From Paenibacillus plantarum (GTDB lineage Bacteria; Bacillota; Bacilli; Paenibacillales; NBRC-103111), in contig NZ_WHNY01000027.1 in NCBI RefSeq assembly GCF_013141695.1, positions 1 to 64,000 of the forward strand: a stretch of DNA of 64,000 nt, read 5' to 3'. Made by a program: the position numbers and the translations under genes. Shown here one piece after another: positions 17,108-25,048 of the stretch. The notes below the pieces were generated by a model. It was not told the DNA's origin and made no database searches. It saw only the letters and a program-made list of their open reading frames with translations. How positions within the stretch are numbered: position 1 is the stretch's first letter; each line of letters begins with the position of its first letter.

Positions 17108-18106
17108 CTACCGCCGGCGCCGCTCGCGGCGCAGCAAATAAATGAAGTACGGCGTCCCGATGACCGCCGTCATAATCCCCACGGGGACCTCCCGTGGGAG
17201 AATAATGACGCGGCCGACTAAGTCGCCGAGCAGCAAGAGATCCGCGCCGATTAAGGCGGCGAGCGGGATCAACCACTGGTGCCGGCCGCCGACGAGGCTC
17301 CGCGCGATATGGGGCGCGATCAGGCCGATGAAGCCGATCGCCCCGACAGCCGACACGGAGATGCCGGCTAGCGCTACTGCGAGCAGCAGCAGCCAGAAGC
17401 GCTGCCGCCCGATCCGTACGCCGAGCGCGGCGGTCATTTCATCGCCAAGCTGAAACACATTCAGCTTGGCGAAGTTCGCCCATACGATGGGCAACAGCAC
17501 GGCAATCCACGGCAGCAGACTGTACACGTTGTTCCAGCTGCGGTTCCATAGACTGCCGGAGAGCCAAAGCAGCGCCGCATTGATGTCACTGGGATGGCGA
17601 ACGATCAGATACTGGATGCCAGCCTGAAAGATGGTCCCAATCGCAATGCCCACTAGGGCCAGATGGGAGGGACGAAGGGTTAACCGACGACTTAACAAGA
17701 GCAGCAAGAGGAAGGCAGCGAAGGCCCCAACGAAAGCCGCAATCGGTAAGTAATAGCTTGGCAGCTTAGGGAACAAGAAAATGACCCCTGCGGCCATAAA
17801 GCCAGCCCCTTTGGTAATCCCGATAACATCGGGGCTTGCCAAGGGGTTTCGAATGACACTTTGGAGAATGACACCGCCAACCGCCAGTCCAAAGCCAGCC
17901 AATATCGCAACCAATATACGGGGCAAGCGCAATTGGTGAACGATGAAATACGAAGGATGCTTCGCATCCGTAAGAGCTGCCCATACATCGCGATAAGGAA
18001 TACGAACCGCTCCAACATGCGCGTAGATGATCGCTAAGACGATCATCAACACGAATGCAATGATCAACGAAATAATAGGGATCCGCACTGTTTTTAAAGT
18101 CATCAT
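17108..18106 (-). CDS. FecCD-family iron-siderophore ABC transporter permease (second)
   Basis: 332 residues with about nine or ten membrane helices, one of two permease subunits of an iron-siderophore or related metal-chelate importer. The conserved cytoplasmic coupling region (GAIGFIGLIAPHIARSLVG) contacts the ATPase. Its start overlaps the previous permease stop by 4 bases (ATGA), so translation is coupled. It is the last gene of the operon and no ATPase gene follows, so a shared FhuC/YusV-like ATPase encoded elsewhere is probably used. GC content rises toward its 3' end. Confidence 0.9.
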   Translation of the reverse strand: MMTLKTVRIPIISLIIAFVLMIVLAIIYAHVGAVRIPYRDVWAALTDAKHPSYFIVHQLRLPRILVAILAGFGLAVGGVILQSVIRNPLASPDVIGITKGAGFMAAGVIFLFPKLPSYYLPIAAFVGAFAAFLLLLLLSRRLTLRPSHLALVGIAIGTIFQAGIQYLIVRHPSDINAALLWLSGSLWNRSWNNVYSLLPWIAVLLPIVWANFAKLNVFQLGDEMTAALGVRIGRQRFWLLLLAVALAGISVSAVGAIGFIGLIAPHIARSLVGGRHQWLIPLAALIGADLLLLGDLVGRVIILPREVPVGIMTAVIGTPYFIYLLRRERRRR

Positions 18107-19122
18107 CGTGCCCTCCGTTGCTTCAGCGCTAGGTAGATGAAAAACGGAGCGCCAATCAATGAAGTGACGATCCCAACGGGTGACTCAAACGGAAAGGCAA
18201 TAAAACGGCTTAGAAAATCAGCATATAACAGCAGAATACCGCCAAGTAAAGCCGTTAATGGTCCGAGAACGACCAAGTTCGTACCTACTAATGCCCGCGC
18301 AATATGCGGCACAATCAAGCAGACGAAGCCAATGGGACCACATAAGGCAACCGCAGAGCCAGCAAGTACAATGACGAGCAGGACACTGATACCGCGTACG
18401 AACGTGATGCGTTGGCCAAGCCCCGTCGCAATCTCATCATCGACAAGCAGCAGTTTAAACGAAGGGAGCATGAACGCAAATAGCAGCATGCCTCCTATAA
18501 AAAACGGAAGAATCACGCGCACTTCGGTCCAAGCGGCTTGACTAAGAGAGCCTACTAGCCAGAAAATCATGCTGTCTGTCGCATGCTGATTAAGAATAAT
18601 GACCCCTTCTGTCAACGAGGACAGGAGGAAATGGATCGTGATGCCAGCTAGCGCAATGTAGACGTATTGTTTGCTGCCAGTTCCAGCGAGCGACCAGACG
18701 AGCAAAGCACCTAGCGCTGCGCCGACAAAGGCAAAAGCAATCAACCCCAGGTTGCCGAAATGTGGCAGAAACACAAGTCCAACGACAACCGCTAAAGCAC
18801 CTCCTGCATTGATGCCAAAAATGTGAGGGGAAGCCAGCGGGTTTTTGGTCGTGAGCTGGGTGAGCAGCCCTGCCAAACCAAGCTGCATCCCGACGATGCA
18901 AGCCATGATGGCGCGCGGTAAGCGCAGCGTTTGGATATACAGATGAGCCTTATCACTGCCTTGATAGGTCACAGCTTCGTACAACGTGTGCCAGGACACG
19001 GGGGATTGGCCCCATTTTAAACTAGATATAATCCCAATTAGTATCGCTATTAGACTCGCAGAAAATAGGAAGAGCAGAGGCCATTTACGGCTCTGCTTCT
19101 CAAGGTTAATGGGTTGGTTCAT
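18103..19122 (-). CDS. FecCD-family iron-siderophore ABC transporter permease (first)
   Basis: 339-residue integral membrane permease with about ten helices and the coupling motif GPIGFVCLIVPHIARALVG. It would form a heterodimer with the next permease. The gene starts only 4 bases after the binding-protein stop, and overlaps the next gene. The layout matches FeuABC-type uptake in B. subtilis. The substrate cannot be decided from the permeases. Confidence 0.9.
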   Translation of the reverse strand: MNQPINLEKQSRKWPLLFLFSASLIAILIGIISSLKWGQSPVSWHTLYEAVTYQGSDKAHLYIQTLRLPRAIMACIVGMQLGLAGLLTQLTTKNPLASPHIFGINAGGALAVVVGLVFLPHFGNLGLIAFAFVGAALGALLVWSLAGTGSKQYVYIALAGITIHFLLSSLTEGVIILNQHATDSMIFWLVGSLSQAAWTEVRVILPFFIGGMLLFAFMLPSFKLLLVDDEIATGLGQRITFVRGISVLLVIVLAGSAVALCGPIGFVCLIVPHIARALVGTNLVVLGPLTALLGGILLLYADFLSRFIAFPFESPVGIVTSLIGAPFFIYLALKQRRAR

Positions 19123-19126
19123 CGAA

Positions 19127-20101
19127 CTACTGCCCCAGATTCTTCACGATATCGTCGAGGATTTTCTCCGACCCGATCATACCACGGGATAAGGACCAGT
19201 CGCGTCTCTCAACAGTGAATACTTTTTTGTTAGCTACAGCATCAATTTTCTGCCACAGCGGGTTCTTTTCCCATTCTTGCACGATCGTTACTTTCTCAGT
19301 CGGCATTACGAATAGGACTTTTGGATTCGCTTCAACCAATTGTTCCAAGGTAATCTGTGGATAAGCTGTCGCATTTTTAACCGGATCATTGTACCCAAGC
19401 ATAGCGAGGAAGGAGCCACTGTACGCATGATCCGAATGTGCGAAGAAGCCTTTTGGATTCACAACTGCAGGGAGAACGCTAATGTTCGCTGCAGCTAGCT
19501 TCTTTTTCATCGCTTCAACTTTCGTTTCGTGTTCAGCTAGGCGCTTTTTGCCTTCTTCAACTTTACCAACGGCTTGTGCGATAATGCCTACGTTCTTCAG
19601 CATTTGATTGTAGTCCGCTTGGAAGTCATCCAATACAAGGACAGGTGCAATACCTTTGAGCTGTGGAATCGCAGCTTTATGTTTATTAATATCAACGATA
19701 ATCAGATCTGGTTTGAGGGATGAAATAAGTTCAATGTTAGGCTCGTATCGTGAACCGACGGACGTGTACGTTTTCAGCAAAGCTTTTACGGAGTCCATCA
19801 AAAGGTCTGGGGAGCTATCGTCCGCAACACCGATTGGCTGCACGCCAAGAGAGACAAGGATGTCTGTGAAGCCGAATTCCATGGCTACGATACGTTCAGG
19901 CTTTTTAGGCAATTCAACCGTGCCTACCGCATCTTGAACAGTTATCTTTCCATCTGCTTTGGCAGCAGGGGTTGGGCTAGCAGCTGCTGGTGTCGTTGTT
20001 GCAGCTGATTCGGTATTCGTCGTTTTGCCACAAGCAGCAAGGCTTAGTGCAAAAACGCTGATCAGTGCGATAAGGCTAATACGAGTAAAAAGGGATTTCA
20101 T
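19127..20101 (-). CDS. Siderophore-binding lipoprotein of ABC importer
   Basis: 324-residue class III substrate-binding protein. The signal peptide ends in a lipobox (SLAAC, Cys about 23), predicting attachment to the outer face of the membrane. A Thr/Ala/Pro-rich linker follows, then the two lobes (PERIVAMEFGFTDILVSLGV and later SLKPDLIIVD). It would deliver a ferric siderophore to the two permeases encoded next. GGAGG lies before the ATG, and a Fur box overlaps the promoter region. An AraC regulator gene lies just upstream in the same direction. Confidence 0.9.
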   Translation of the reverse strand: MKSLFTRISLIALISVFALSLAACGKTTNTESAATTTPAAASPTPAAKADGKITVQDAVGTVELPKKPERIVAMEFGFTDILVSLGVQPIGVADDSSPDLLMDSVKALLKTYTSVGSRYEPNIELISSLKPDLIIVDINKHKAAIPQLKGIAPVLVLDDFQADYNQMLKNVGIIAQAVGKVEEGKKRLAEHETKVEAMKKKLAAANISVLPAVVNPKGFFAHSDHAYSGSFLAMLGYNDPVKNATAYPQITLEQLVEANPKVLFVMPTEKVTIVQEWEKNPLWQKIDAVANKKVFTVERRDWSLSRGMIGSEKILDDIVKNLGQ

Positions 20102-20114
20102 TTCAATTCCTCCG

Positions 20115-20140
20115 TGACAATGATTATTATTCTCAATGAG
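20115..20140. promoter_or_regulatory. Fur box upstream of siderophore importer
   Basis: TGACAATGATTATTATTCTC followed by AATGAG contains overlapping matches to the Fur consensus (AATGATTAT and an inverted TTCTCA). It sits just upstream of the binding-protein ribosome site. Confidence 0.75.
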
Positions 20141-20202
20141 TATGATACCGAATAATAGAGGGATAGAACATGTCCAATATGCAGATTAGACATGTCTGAG
20201 TA

Positions 20203-21006
20203 TTAGATTTTAGGGTGACTAATCATATATTCGGAGGGCGTATAGCCCGTCTTTTTCTTAAATACCTTACTAAAATGGAAGTAATCGATGAATCCAACGC
20301 GGCTTGCAATCTCTTTGGCCAGCAGATCTGTCTGCAGAAACATGATCTTGGCTTTCTCAATACGCAAGGCATACAAGTAGCTCATCAGCGTTGTTCCTGT
20401 CATATTTTTAAACAAAACCGTAAAATATCCCACACTCATTCCCGCACGACGGGCCAGCATAGGCAAAGTAAGCTCAAGCATGTAATGCTCGTTGATATAG
20501 GAGATCGTTCCCTCGATCGCTTCTGAAGCTGACTTTTTCTCATGGGTCAAATCGGATTCGTGCAGATATATAAATAGGATGCGCTCTAACATCATTCTCA
20601 TTCGCATGATATGTGTCGTGTCTTCCCAGACAGTCAAAGGATCATGGTCCTGCGTTCTTCGGATAATTTCATCGAGCATATAGTGGATTTTGATTTCACT
20701 TAAGGTAGTGAGGTGTCCCTGCAAAGTCCAATGGTGATCCTCTGGCAGCATCGTATAGGTGATGATGACGTAATCGACGATCTTCGTTCTGGGTACTTGA
20801 ATGGTGTAGTCACTTTGATCGGGATGACAAGCATAGGCTTGCGAGCAAATAATGGGTTCATGGCCGGCGAAGTGCAGCGTGAGATGACCTTGGCGGACGA
20901 TAACGAGTTGATACTTTCTAGGTGAACTTGTAACGGCTAAGGCGGAAGAAGCCACCTGAATATGATCAATTAGCGGAACAAGCGAGATCATTTGATGGAA
21001 ATTCAC
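20203..21006 (-). CDS. AraC-family regulator, likely siderophore-responsive
   Basis: 267 residues. The C-terminal 100 residues carry two helix-turn-helix motifs (MLARRAGMSVGYFTVLFKNM and AKEIASRVGFIDYFHFSKVF). The N-terminal part is a cupin-like sensor. The GTG start at 21006 has GAAAGGAG 10 bases upstream. It is immediately upstream of the siderophore importer, in the same direction, as btr is to feuABC in B. subtilis, so it is probably an activator that responds to the imported chelate. It lacks the extra binding-protein domain of Btr, so the sensor must be the N-terminal domain. Confidence 0.85.
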   Translation of the reverse strand: MNFHQMISLVPLIDHIQVASSALAVTSSPRKYQLVIVRQGHLTLHFAGHEPIICSQAYACHPDQSDYTIQVPRTKIVDYVIITYTMLPEDHHWTLQGHLTTLSEIKIHYMLDEIIRRTQDHDPLTVWEDTTHIMRMRMMLERILFIYLHESDLTHEKKSASEAIEGTISYINEHYMLELTLPMLARRAGMSVGYFTVLFKNMTGTTLMSYLYALRIEKAKIMFLQTDLLAKEIASRVGFIDYFHFSKVFKKKTGYTPSEYMISHPKI

Positions 21007-21088
21007 AGCACATGAACTCCTTTCTAAGCAGCGTAGGTCGTAGTCTCATAGTGACATAAAAGCAGGGCAGCAACAAGCTTTTCGCAAC

Positions 21089-21113
21089 GAAAAAGCACCC
21101 TAAATAGGGTGCC
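21089..21113 (-). terminator. Rho-independent terminator
   Basis: GCACCCTA (21095-21102) and TAGGGTGC (21105-21112) form an 8-bp stem; on the minus strand it is followed by TTTTT. It ends the 97-residue protein gene. Confidence 0.85.
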
Positions 21114-21121
21114 GCGCGCGA

Positions 21122-21415
21122 TTACATCGCATAAACACTTTTACTAATTATTTCTGGTAATTCAGCACGCTGTGCTAGATATTGCTCAGGTGTGATGCTG
21201 CCATTAAACAGTCGCAATTGCAGCTGCTCCGTTAGTTCCGCTAACTGGAGTTCAATGACTTTCTGTACATCAACTTGGTTAGCTTTCGCGATATCGGCTA
21301 ATGAAAATCCGTTAACCTGTGCTAGATAAATATCTTCCTCTGACGATAGCTTGAGGACATGCAGTAAATCTTCTTTGATTGGTTTAGGATCTCGTCTACG
21401 AATATGAATCTCCAC
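21122..21415 (-). CDS. Small hypothetical helical protein
   Basis: 97 residues beginning at a GTG, no signal peptide. The core (SLADIAKANQVDVQKVIELQ, then ITPEQYLAQRAELPE) resembles the helical pattern of DUF2680/YckD-type proteins, where a short DNA-binding-like helix pair is followed by a charged helix, but the match is weak. A good terminator follows it. The ribosome site is weak, so the start is uncertain. It lies between the AraC gene and the exported-protein cluster on the opposite strand. Confidence 0.5.
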   Translation of the reverse strand: MEIHIRRRDPKPIKEDLLHVLKLSSEEDIYLAQVNGFSLADIAKANQVDVQKVIELQLAELTEQLQLRLFNGSITPEQYLAQRAELPEIISKSVYAM

Positions 21416-21521
21416 CCCTACAGATCATGTACTCTATTGTATTCAGATGAAAGCCAAGTGGAATGGGGGGATATCACAGAATTCGGAGGAGTCTAAATAT
21501 AATGTTGGGATTTAGGTGACT

Positions 21522-21541
21522 ATGGTACGAAAGTATACCAT
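21522..21541. promoter_or_regulatory. Inverted repeat upstream of exported-protein cluster
   Basis: ATGGTA (21522-21527) and TACCAT (21536-21541) are inverted with an 8-base spacer, about 120 bases before the first exported-protein gene. It could be an operator for a cluster-specific regulator. Confidence 0.35.
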
Positions 21542-21662
21542 CGACTCCCACATAGGTAGCAGTAATAAACTACTCTTTAGGGCGAGGTCACATTTCGGAT
21601 ATGAAGATACAATATGTATGTAAGCAAGTAAACGCAGCGACGAAGGAGGTCAGGCAGTATCA

Positions 21663-22121
21663 ATGAAACTATTGAAACGTAAAGTGATAATCGTCTCATT
21701 GAGCCTATCGACTTTCCTAGTTATGGGAACGGCCTATGCGTATTCAGAGGCTAGTGCACCACTGCAGGTGTGGTTTAAGTCACAGTTAAGTATCAATCAA
21801 CAAGCGATTGATCATCAACTTCAACAAGATATGGTCATGGCTAGTCAAGCCTTGGACGAATCCAATGAGAAGTCAGTTGCAAGTGTTCGTGTTCATTTGG
21901 AGAAGGTGACGGAAGATGCAAGCTACACACTTGCAAGCAGCATTGACGCTACTCGGCAAACCTACTCAGATCAACTAGAAGGTGCAGCGGCAGCGCTTAG
22001 CAAGTCTAGTCTGGCGGGTTTCGATACCTATATCGATGCTTCAACCAAGCAAATGAGCAGTGACATCGAGCAATGGGCGGATGAGATGATTCAAGGTTTA
22101 ACAGCAGCACTAGGTGACTAG
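21663..22121 (+). CDS. Exported helical protein A of signal-peptidase cluster
   Basis: 152 residues, no known family. A signal peptide (basic KLLKRK, hydrophobic core, AYA at 24-26) predicts export and cleavage after residue 26. The mature chain begins YSEASAPLQVWF, with Trp37 as its 11th residue, and is otherwise almost entirely amphipathic helix rich in Ala, Ser, Gln and Asp, with no Cys. AAGGAGG lies 13 bases upstream, a long spacing. Two more exported proteins with a matching mature N terminus and a signal peptidase gene follow in the same direction. A structural or fibre-like role is possible but unproven. Confidence 0.7.
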   Translation: MKLLKRKVIIVSLSLSTFLVMGTAYAYSEASAPLQVWFKSQLSINQQAIDHQLQQDMVMASQALDESNEKSVASVRVHLEKVTEDASYTLASSIDATRQTYSDQLEGAAAALSKSSLAGFDTYIDASTKQMSSDIEQWADEMIQGLTAALGD

Positions 22122-22201
22122 TCAGTCAGAGTGATTAAATGGGTTCACTTAAGGTGAGCGCAATGAACAAATAAACTAATTCAAAGGGAGATTGATGAGA
22201 A

Positions 22202-22969
22202 ATGAAAGCATTGAAAAGTAAATTAGCGATTGGTGTTATTGCAACAGGTTTAGTAGCGGGTATGGGTACAGCTTTTGCAGCAACGGATGCAGGTGTACAA
22301 CTTCAAAACTGGTACAATACGGCTTCTACTGCAGCTAAATTAGCAGTTGCTGGTGATTTCGGAACGTATTATGCTACGAAAGCAAAAGCCCTGGATGATA
22401 ATGTTGACAGCGGGTTAAATGCAGCGCGTGTGAACATTAAAACAACAGGTGAAGCAGAGCTGGCTGGCGTTAAAAGTGCAATTAATACACAAAACTCGGC
22501 ATATTTGAACCAAATTTCAGATAAAAAAGCAAGCATTACAGGTAGCATTGGCGCTGAGTACGATGCGCTAGTAAATACAACTAACGCAGTAACGAATGCC
22601 AGCTTAACAGCAATTGGGATCGCAGACACAATTGAAATTACAAATGGTGTAAGAAACCATGAAGGTGTCTACACAACTAGATTAAATGATGGCGCTAAAA
22701 CGACGAGCGATGCAGCAACAGCGGCATTGACTAAACAAATTGTGGATACGAAAGCTGCTTTAGAAGTGTTATTGGCTACAGAAAAAGCTACCGCTACAAC
22801 AGAAGTGAAAGCGAATCTTGATACGAAAATTAGTGCACTTCAAACTAAGCTTACAGAGTTGACAACTCAGCTTCAAACAGCAGCTCAAGGGAGAATTGCA
22901 GACCGTGCGGATGTGCTTGAAACAAAAGCTTTGAGTGATTTGGAGAACATTGTAAAAAGCATCAACTAG
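22202..22969 (+). CDS. Exported helical protein B of signal-peptidase cluster
   Basis: 255 residues, no known family. The signal peptide ends in AFA (24-26) and the mature chain begins ATDAGVQLQNWY, again with Trp37 as residue 11. The remainder is low-complexity amphipathic helix (Ala, Thr, Lys, Asp), with a repeated 3-4 hydrophobic spacing that suggests long coiled coils, no Cys and a neutral to slightly acidic charge. A purine-rich AAAGGGAGA precedes the ATG. It starts 80 bases after protein A; the gap contains a TCAC/GTGA hairpin that may set relative expression. It may be the main structural subunit, given its composition. Confidence 0.7.
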   Translation: MKALKSKLAIGVIATGLVAGMGTAFAATDAGVQLQNWYNTASTAAKLAVAGDFGTYYATKAKALDDNVDSGLNAARVNIKTTGEAELAGVKSAINTQNSAYLNQISDKKASITGSIGAEYDALVNTTNAVTNASLTAIGIADTIEITNGVRNHEGVYTTRLNDGAKTTSDAATAALTKQIVDTKAALEVLLATEKATATTEVKANLDTKISALQTKLTELTTQLQTAAQGRIADRADVLETKALSDLENIVKSIN

Positions 22970-22979
22970 TCAAATAGCT

Positions 22980-23005
22980 GGGGGTTCACCTTTGTGGATC
23001 TCCGG
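22980..23005. other. Hairpin between proteins B and C
   Basis: GGGGTTCAC and GTGGATCTCC can pair with one or two mismatches around a short T-rich loop. There is no T tract, so it is more likely an mRNA-stability or processing element than a full terminator. Confidence 0.35.
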
Positions 23006-23036
23006 CTTCTCTTAATGAAACAGAAGGAGCTGCAGA

Positions 23037-23621
23037 ATGAAACACATTAACGAGCGGAAACAGATAGGATCGAAGCGGAAAGTCGTCGCTGGAATTGTCT
23101 CTTTAACGGTTATCATTACGGCCTCAGCCGGGATTTCCTATGCCGATACGGATCTTGCTGGCTCTATGACTTCGTGGTTTGCGAAGAAAACAGGGCAAGT
23201 TATGCAAAGCTTGGATGTTTCCATACAATCCGAGACGGAAAAGCAAAAGGAATTGTTGAAGAAAGAATTGCAGCTTCGACTCGAAACGTCGGCTAAAAGT
23301 TTAGATGCTTTTAGTGAGGAACAGAAGCGATTGCGCATGGAAACGCTGGGCCAGTATGCCCAAAACTTGCTAGTCAAAGTAGATTTCCAATCCGTGCAGG
23401 ACCGAGAGCAAGTTTTAAGCAAGCTTCAAGCGATTGTAGATAGCGCACAGGCAGGAATGGATGAGTTAGTGGGCAGTTATGTACCGCCAACACTTACCTT
23501 TGTACCTACAGCACCTATTGTACAAACTGTGCCGCCACAACAACCATCTTCAGTGACTGGAGATGTGTATGGACAACAGTCAACACCTACTACAGTGACT
23601 GAGGTTACCTACAACAACTAA
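23037..23621 (+). CDS. Exported helical protein C with Pro/Thr-rich tail
   Basis: 194 residues. A longer basic leader (KHINERKQIGSKRK) precedes the signal helix; cleavage is predicted after SYA (34-36), giving a mature start DTDLAGSMTSWF with Trp47 as residue 11, as in proteins A and B. Residues about 60-145 are charged coiled coil (Glu/Lys/Gln/Leu). The last 45 residues are rich in Pro, Thr, Val and Gln with no helix, like a wall-spanning or disordered spacer. AAGGAG lies 7 bases upstream. It may cap or anchor a structure built from A and B. Confidence 0.7.
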   Translation: MKHINERKQIGSKRKVVAGIVSLTVIITASAGISYADTDLAGSMTSWFAKKTGQVMQSLDVSIQSETEKQKELLKKELQLRLETSAKSLDAFSEEQKRLRMETLGQYAQNLLVKVDFQSVQDREQVLSKLQAIVDSAQAGMDELVGSYVPPTLTFVPTAPIVQTVPPQQPSSVTGDVYGQQSTPTTVTEVTYNN

Positions 23622-23657
23622 CGACAACAGAATTTAGTCATAGAGGTGAATTGATGT

Positions 23658-24215
23658 ATGGAAGAAGTCGTGTCAGCTATACCGGCAACTAGTAAGAAGA
23701 AAAGTGAAGTGTGGGGTTGGATCCGATTTCTTTTACTCCTAGGACTTGCCTTTATTCTAATCAATAATATGATCGGGCTTACTAAGGTTTCAGGAAATTC
23801 AATGAATCCCTCATTACAGAATGGAAACATCTTGCTAATGAACAAAATTCCGCTTTTTTACTCATCACCCAAATATGGCGATGTCGTTGTTATTAAGGAT
23901 CAGCGATTAGGTTTTTCCATTATTAAACGTGTAATCGGCGTTCCGGGCGACCATGTACTTATTGCTAATGGCATCATATATGTAAATGGCAGTCCACTGC
24001 CTGAGTTGTATACGGTAGGGAAGTCGGAAGATATGGGCGAGAAAATTGTGGAGAACGGGCATTTGTTTGTTGTTGGAGACAATCGGAATTTGGGAGAGAG
24101 TAAGGATAGTCGAGATCCTTCCTTAGGTCAGGTTCAATTGAAAGATGTGAAAGGCTATGCGGCCATTTCCTTATTGCCTATGTATCGTATTTCTAAGCCA
24201 CTTAACTTGAAGTGA
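23658..24215 (+). CDS. Type I signal peptidase
   Basis: 185 residues with one N-terminal membrane helix (about 20-39) and an outside catalytic domain. The Ser/Lys dyad is present: Ser48 in SGNSMNP and Lys90 in IIKRVIGVPGD. The C-terminal GDNR...SKDSRDPSLG box is intact. It is of the bacterial SipS type, not the eukaryotic-like SipW type that serves TasA. Starting 36 bases after protein C, in the same direction, it probably processes the three exported proteins. The cell surely has other signal peptidases, so a linked copy suggests a dedicated role. Confidence 0.88.
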   Translation: MEEVVSAIPATSKKKSEVWGWIRFLLLLGLAFILINNMIGLTKVSGNSMNPSLQNGNILLMNKIPLFYSSPKYGDVVVIKDQRLGFSIIKRVIGVPGDHVLIANGIIYVNGSPLPELYTVGKSEDMGEKIVENGHLFVVGDNRNLGESKDSRDPSLGQVQLKDVKGYAAISLLPMYRISKPLNLK

Positions 24216-24255
24216 CAAGAAAGATCCGGCGGAGTATCCCGACGGATCTTTCTTG
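24216..24255. terminator. Bidirectional terminator between convergent genes
   Basis: CAAGAAAGATCCG (24216-24228) and CGGATCTTTCTTG (24243-24255) form a perfect 13-bp stem. It separates the signal peptidase gene from the convergent response-regulator gene. Confidence 0.85.
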
Positions 24256-24257
24256 TG

Positions 24258-24902
24258 TTAGCGCTGAAGTTCGAACTGAACTAATCCTTTGGAGAGAGCG
24301 TATAAGGCAGCTTGTGTACGATCTGATAAATCAAGCTTAGCCAAGACTTGACTCACATGTTTCTTAACCGTGAATTCTGTAATAAACAGCGCGTTGGCGA
24401 TTTCTTTATTCGAAAATCCTTTACCAAGGGCGAGCAGGACCTCAAGCTCTTTGGGAGTCAGCTCAGAAAGTATTTGTTCCTGACTTGCTGAAGCATCCTC
24501 CATAAGGGAACTCACTAAATCAGAATCGTAGTATTTACGCCCACGAGAAACGACCTCAATAGCGTATAAGAGATCTTCGGGAAAGGCCTCCTTTAAGCAG
24601 ATACCCTCGATCTGTTGGGATTGGGCAAGCTGAAGTTCGCTTCGTGTGATCGATGAGGTTAATATCATGAATTTGCAAGTATGTCCTGCACGGCGGGCTG
24701 CTTGGATCATGTCCAATCCATTTTCGCTCCCTAAATTCAAATCAACGAGGACGAGATCAGGTCTAGATTGTTCGAGGAGACGTAGTGCTTCTCTGGTGCT
24801 GGCCGCTTCTCCGAGCACATGAATGAGTGGGCTGGATGAGACGATCGTTCGAATACCTTGCCGAACAAGCGGATGATCATCGAGGATAATGATGTTAATC
24901 AT
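24258..24902 (-). CDS. NarL/FixJ-family response regulator
   Basis: 214 residues. Receiver domain 1-120 with acidic pocket (LDDH), phospho-acceptor Asp in LVDLNLG (about 53), Thr/Ser in ILTSS and Lys in CLKEA. A LuxR-type helix-turn-helix follows (LTPKELEVLLALGKGFSNKE through TVKKHVSQVLAKL). AGGAGG is 8 bases from the ATG. It is divergent from the sensor kinase gene at 25049 with about 150 bases of shared upstream DNA, and convergent with the signal peptidase. It is the likely DNA-binding output of the neighbouring kinase. Confidence 0.88.
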   Translation of the reverse strand: MINIIILDDHPLVRQGIRTIVSSSPLIHVLGEAASTREALRLLEQSRPDLVLVDLNLGSENGLDMIQAARRAGHTCKFMILTSSITRSELQLAQSQQIEGICLKEAFPEDLLYAIEVVSRGRKYYDSDLVSSLMEDASASQEQILSELTPKELEVLLALGKGFSNKEIANALFITEFTVKKHVSQVLAKLDLSDRTQAALYALSKGLVQFELQR

Positions 24903-25048
24903 GTAGTTAACCTCCTATATGAAACGTAACTGTGTTATAGTAATATGGTTCCAATTACCCATGACTTTTAGACTAATTAAAACGCTATTATATAACACAT
25001 TCTTCCAAATTACCATTAAGATTATATTAAGTTTAGGAGAAGTTAGAC

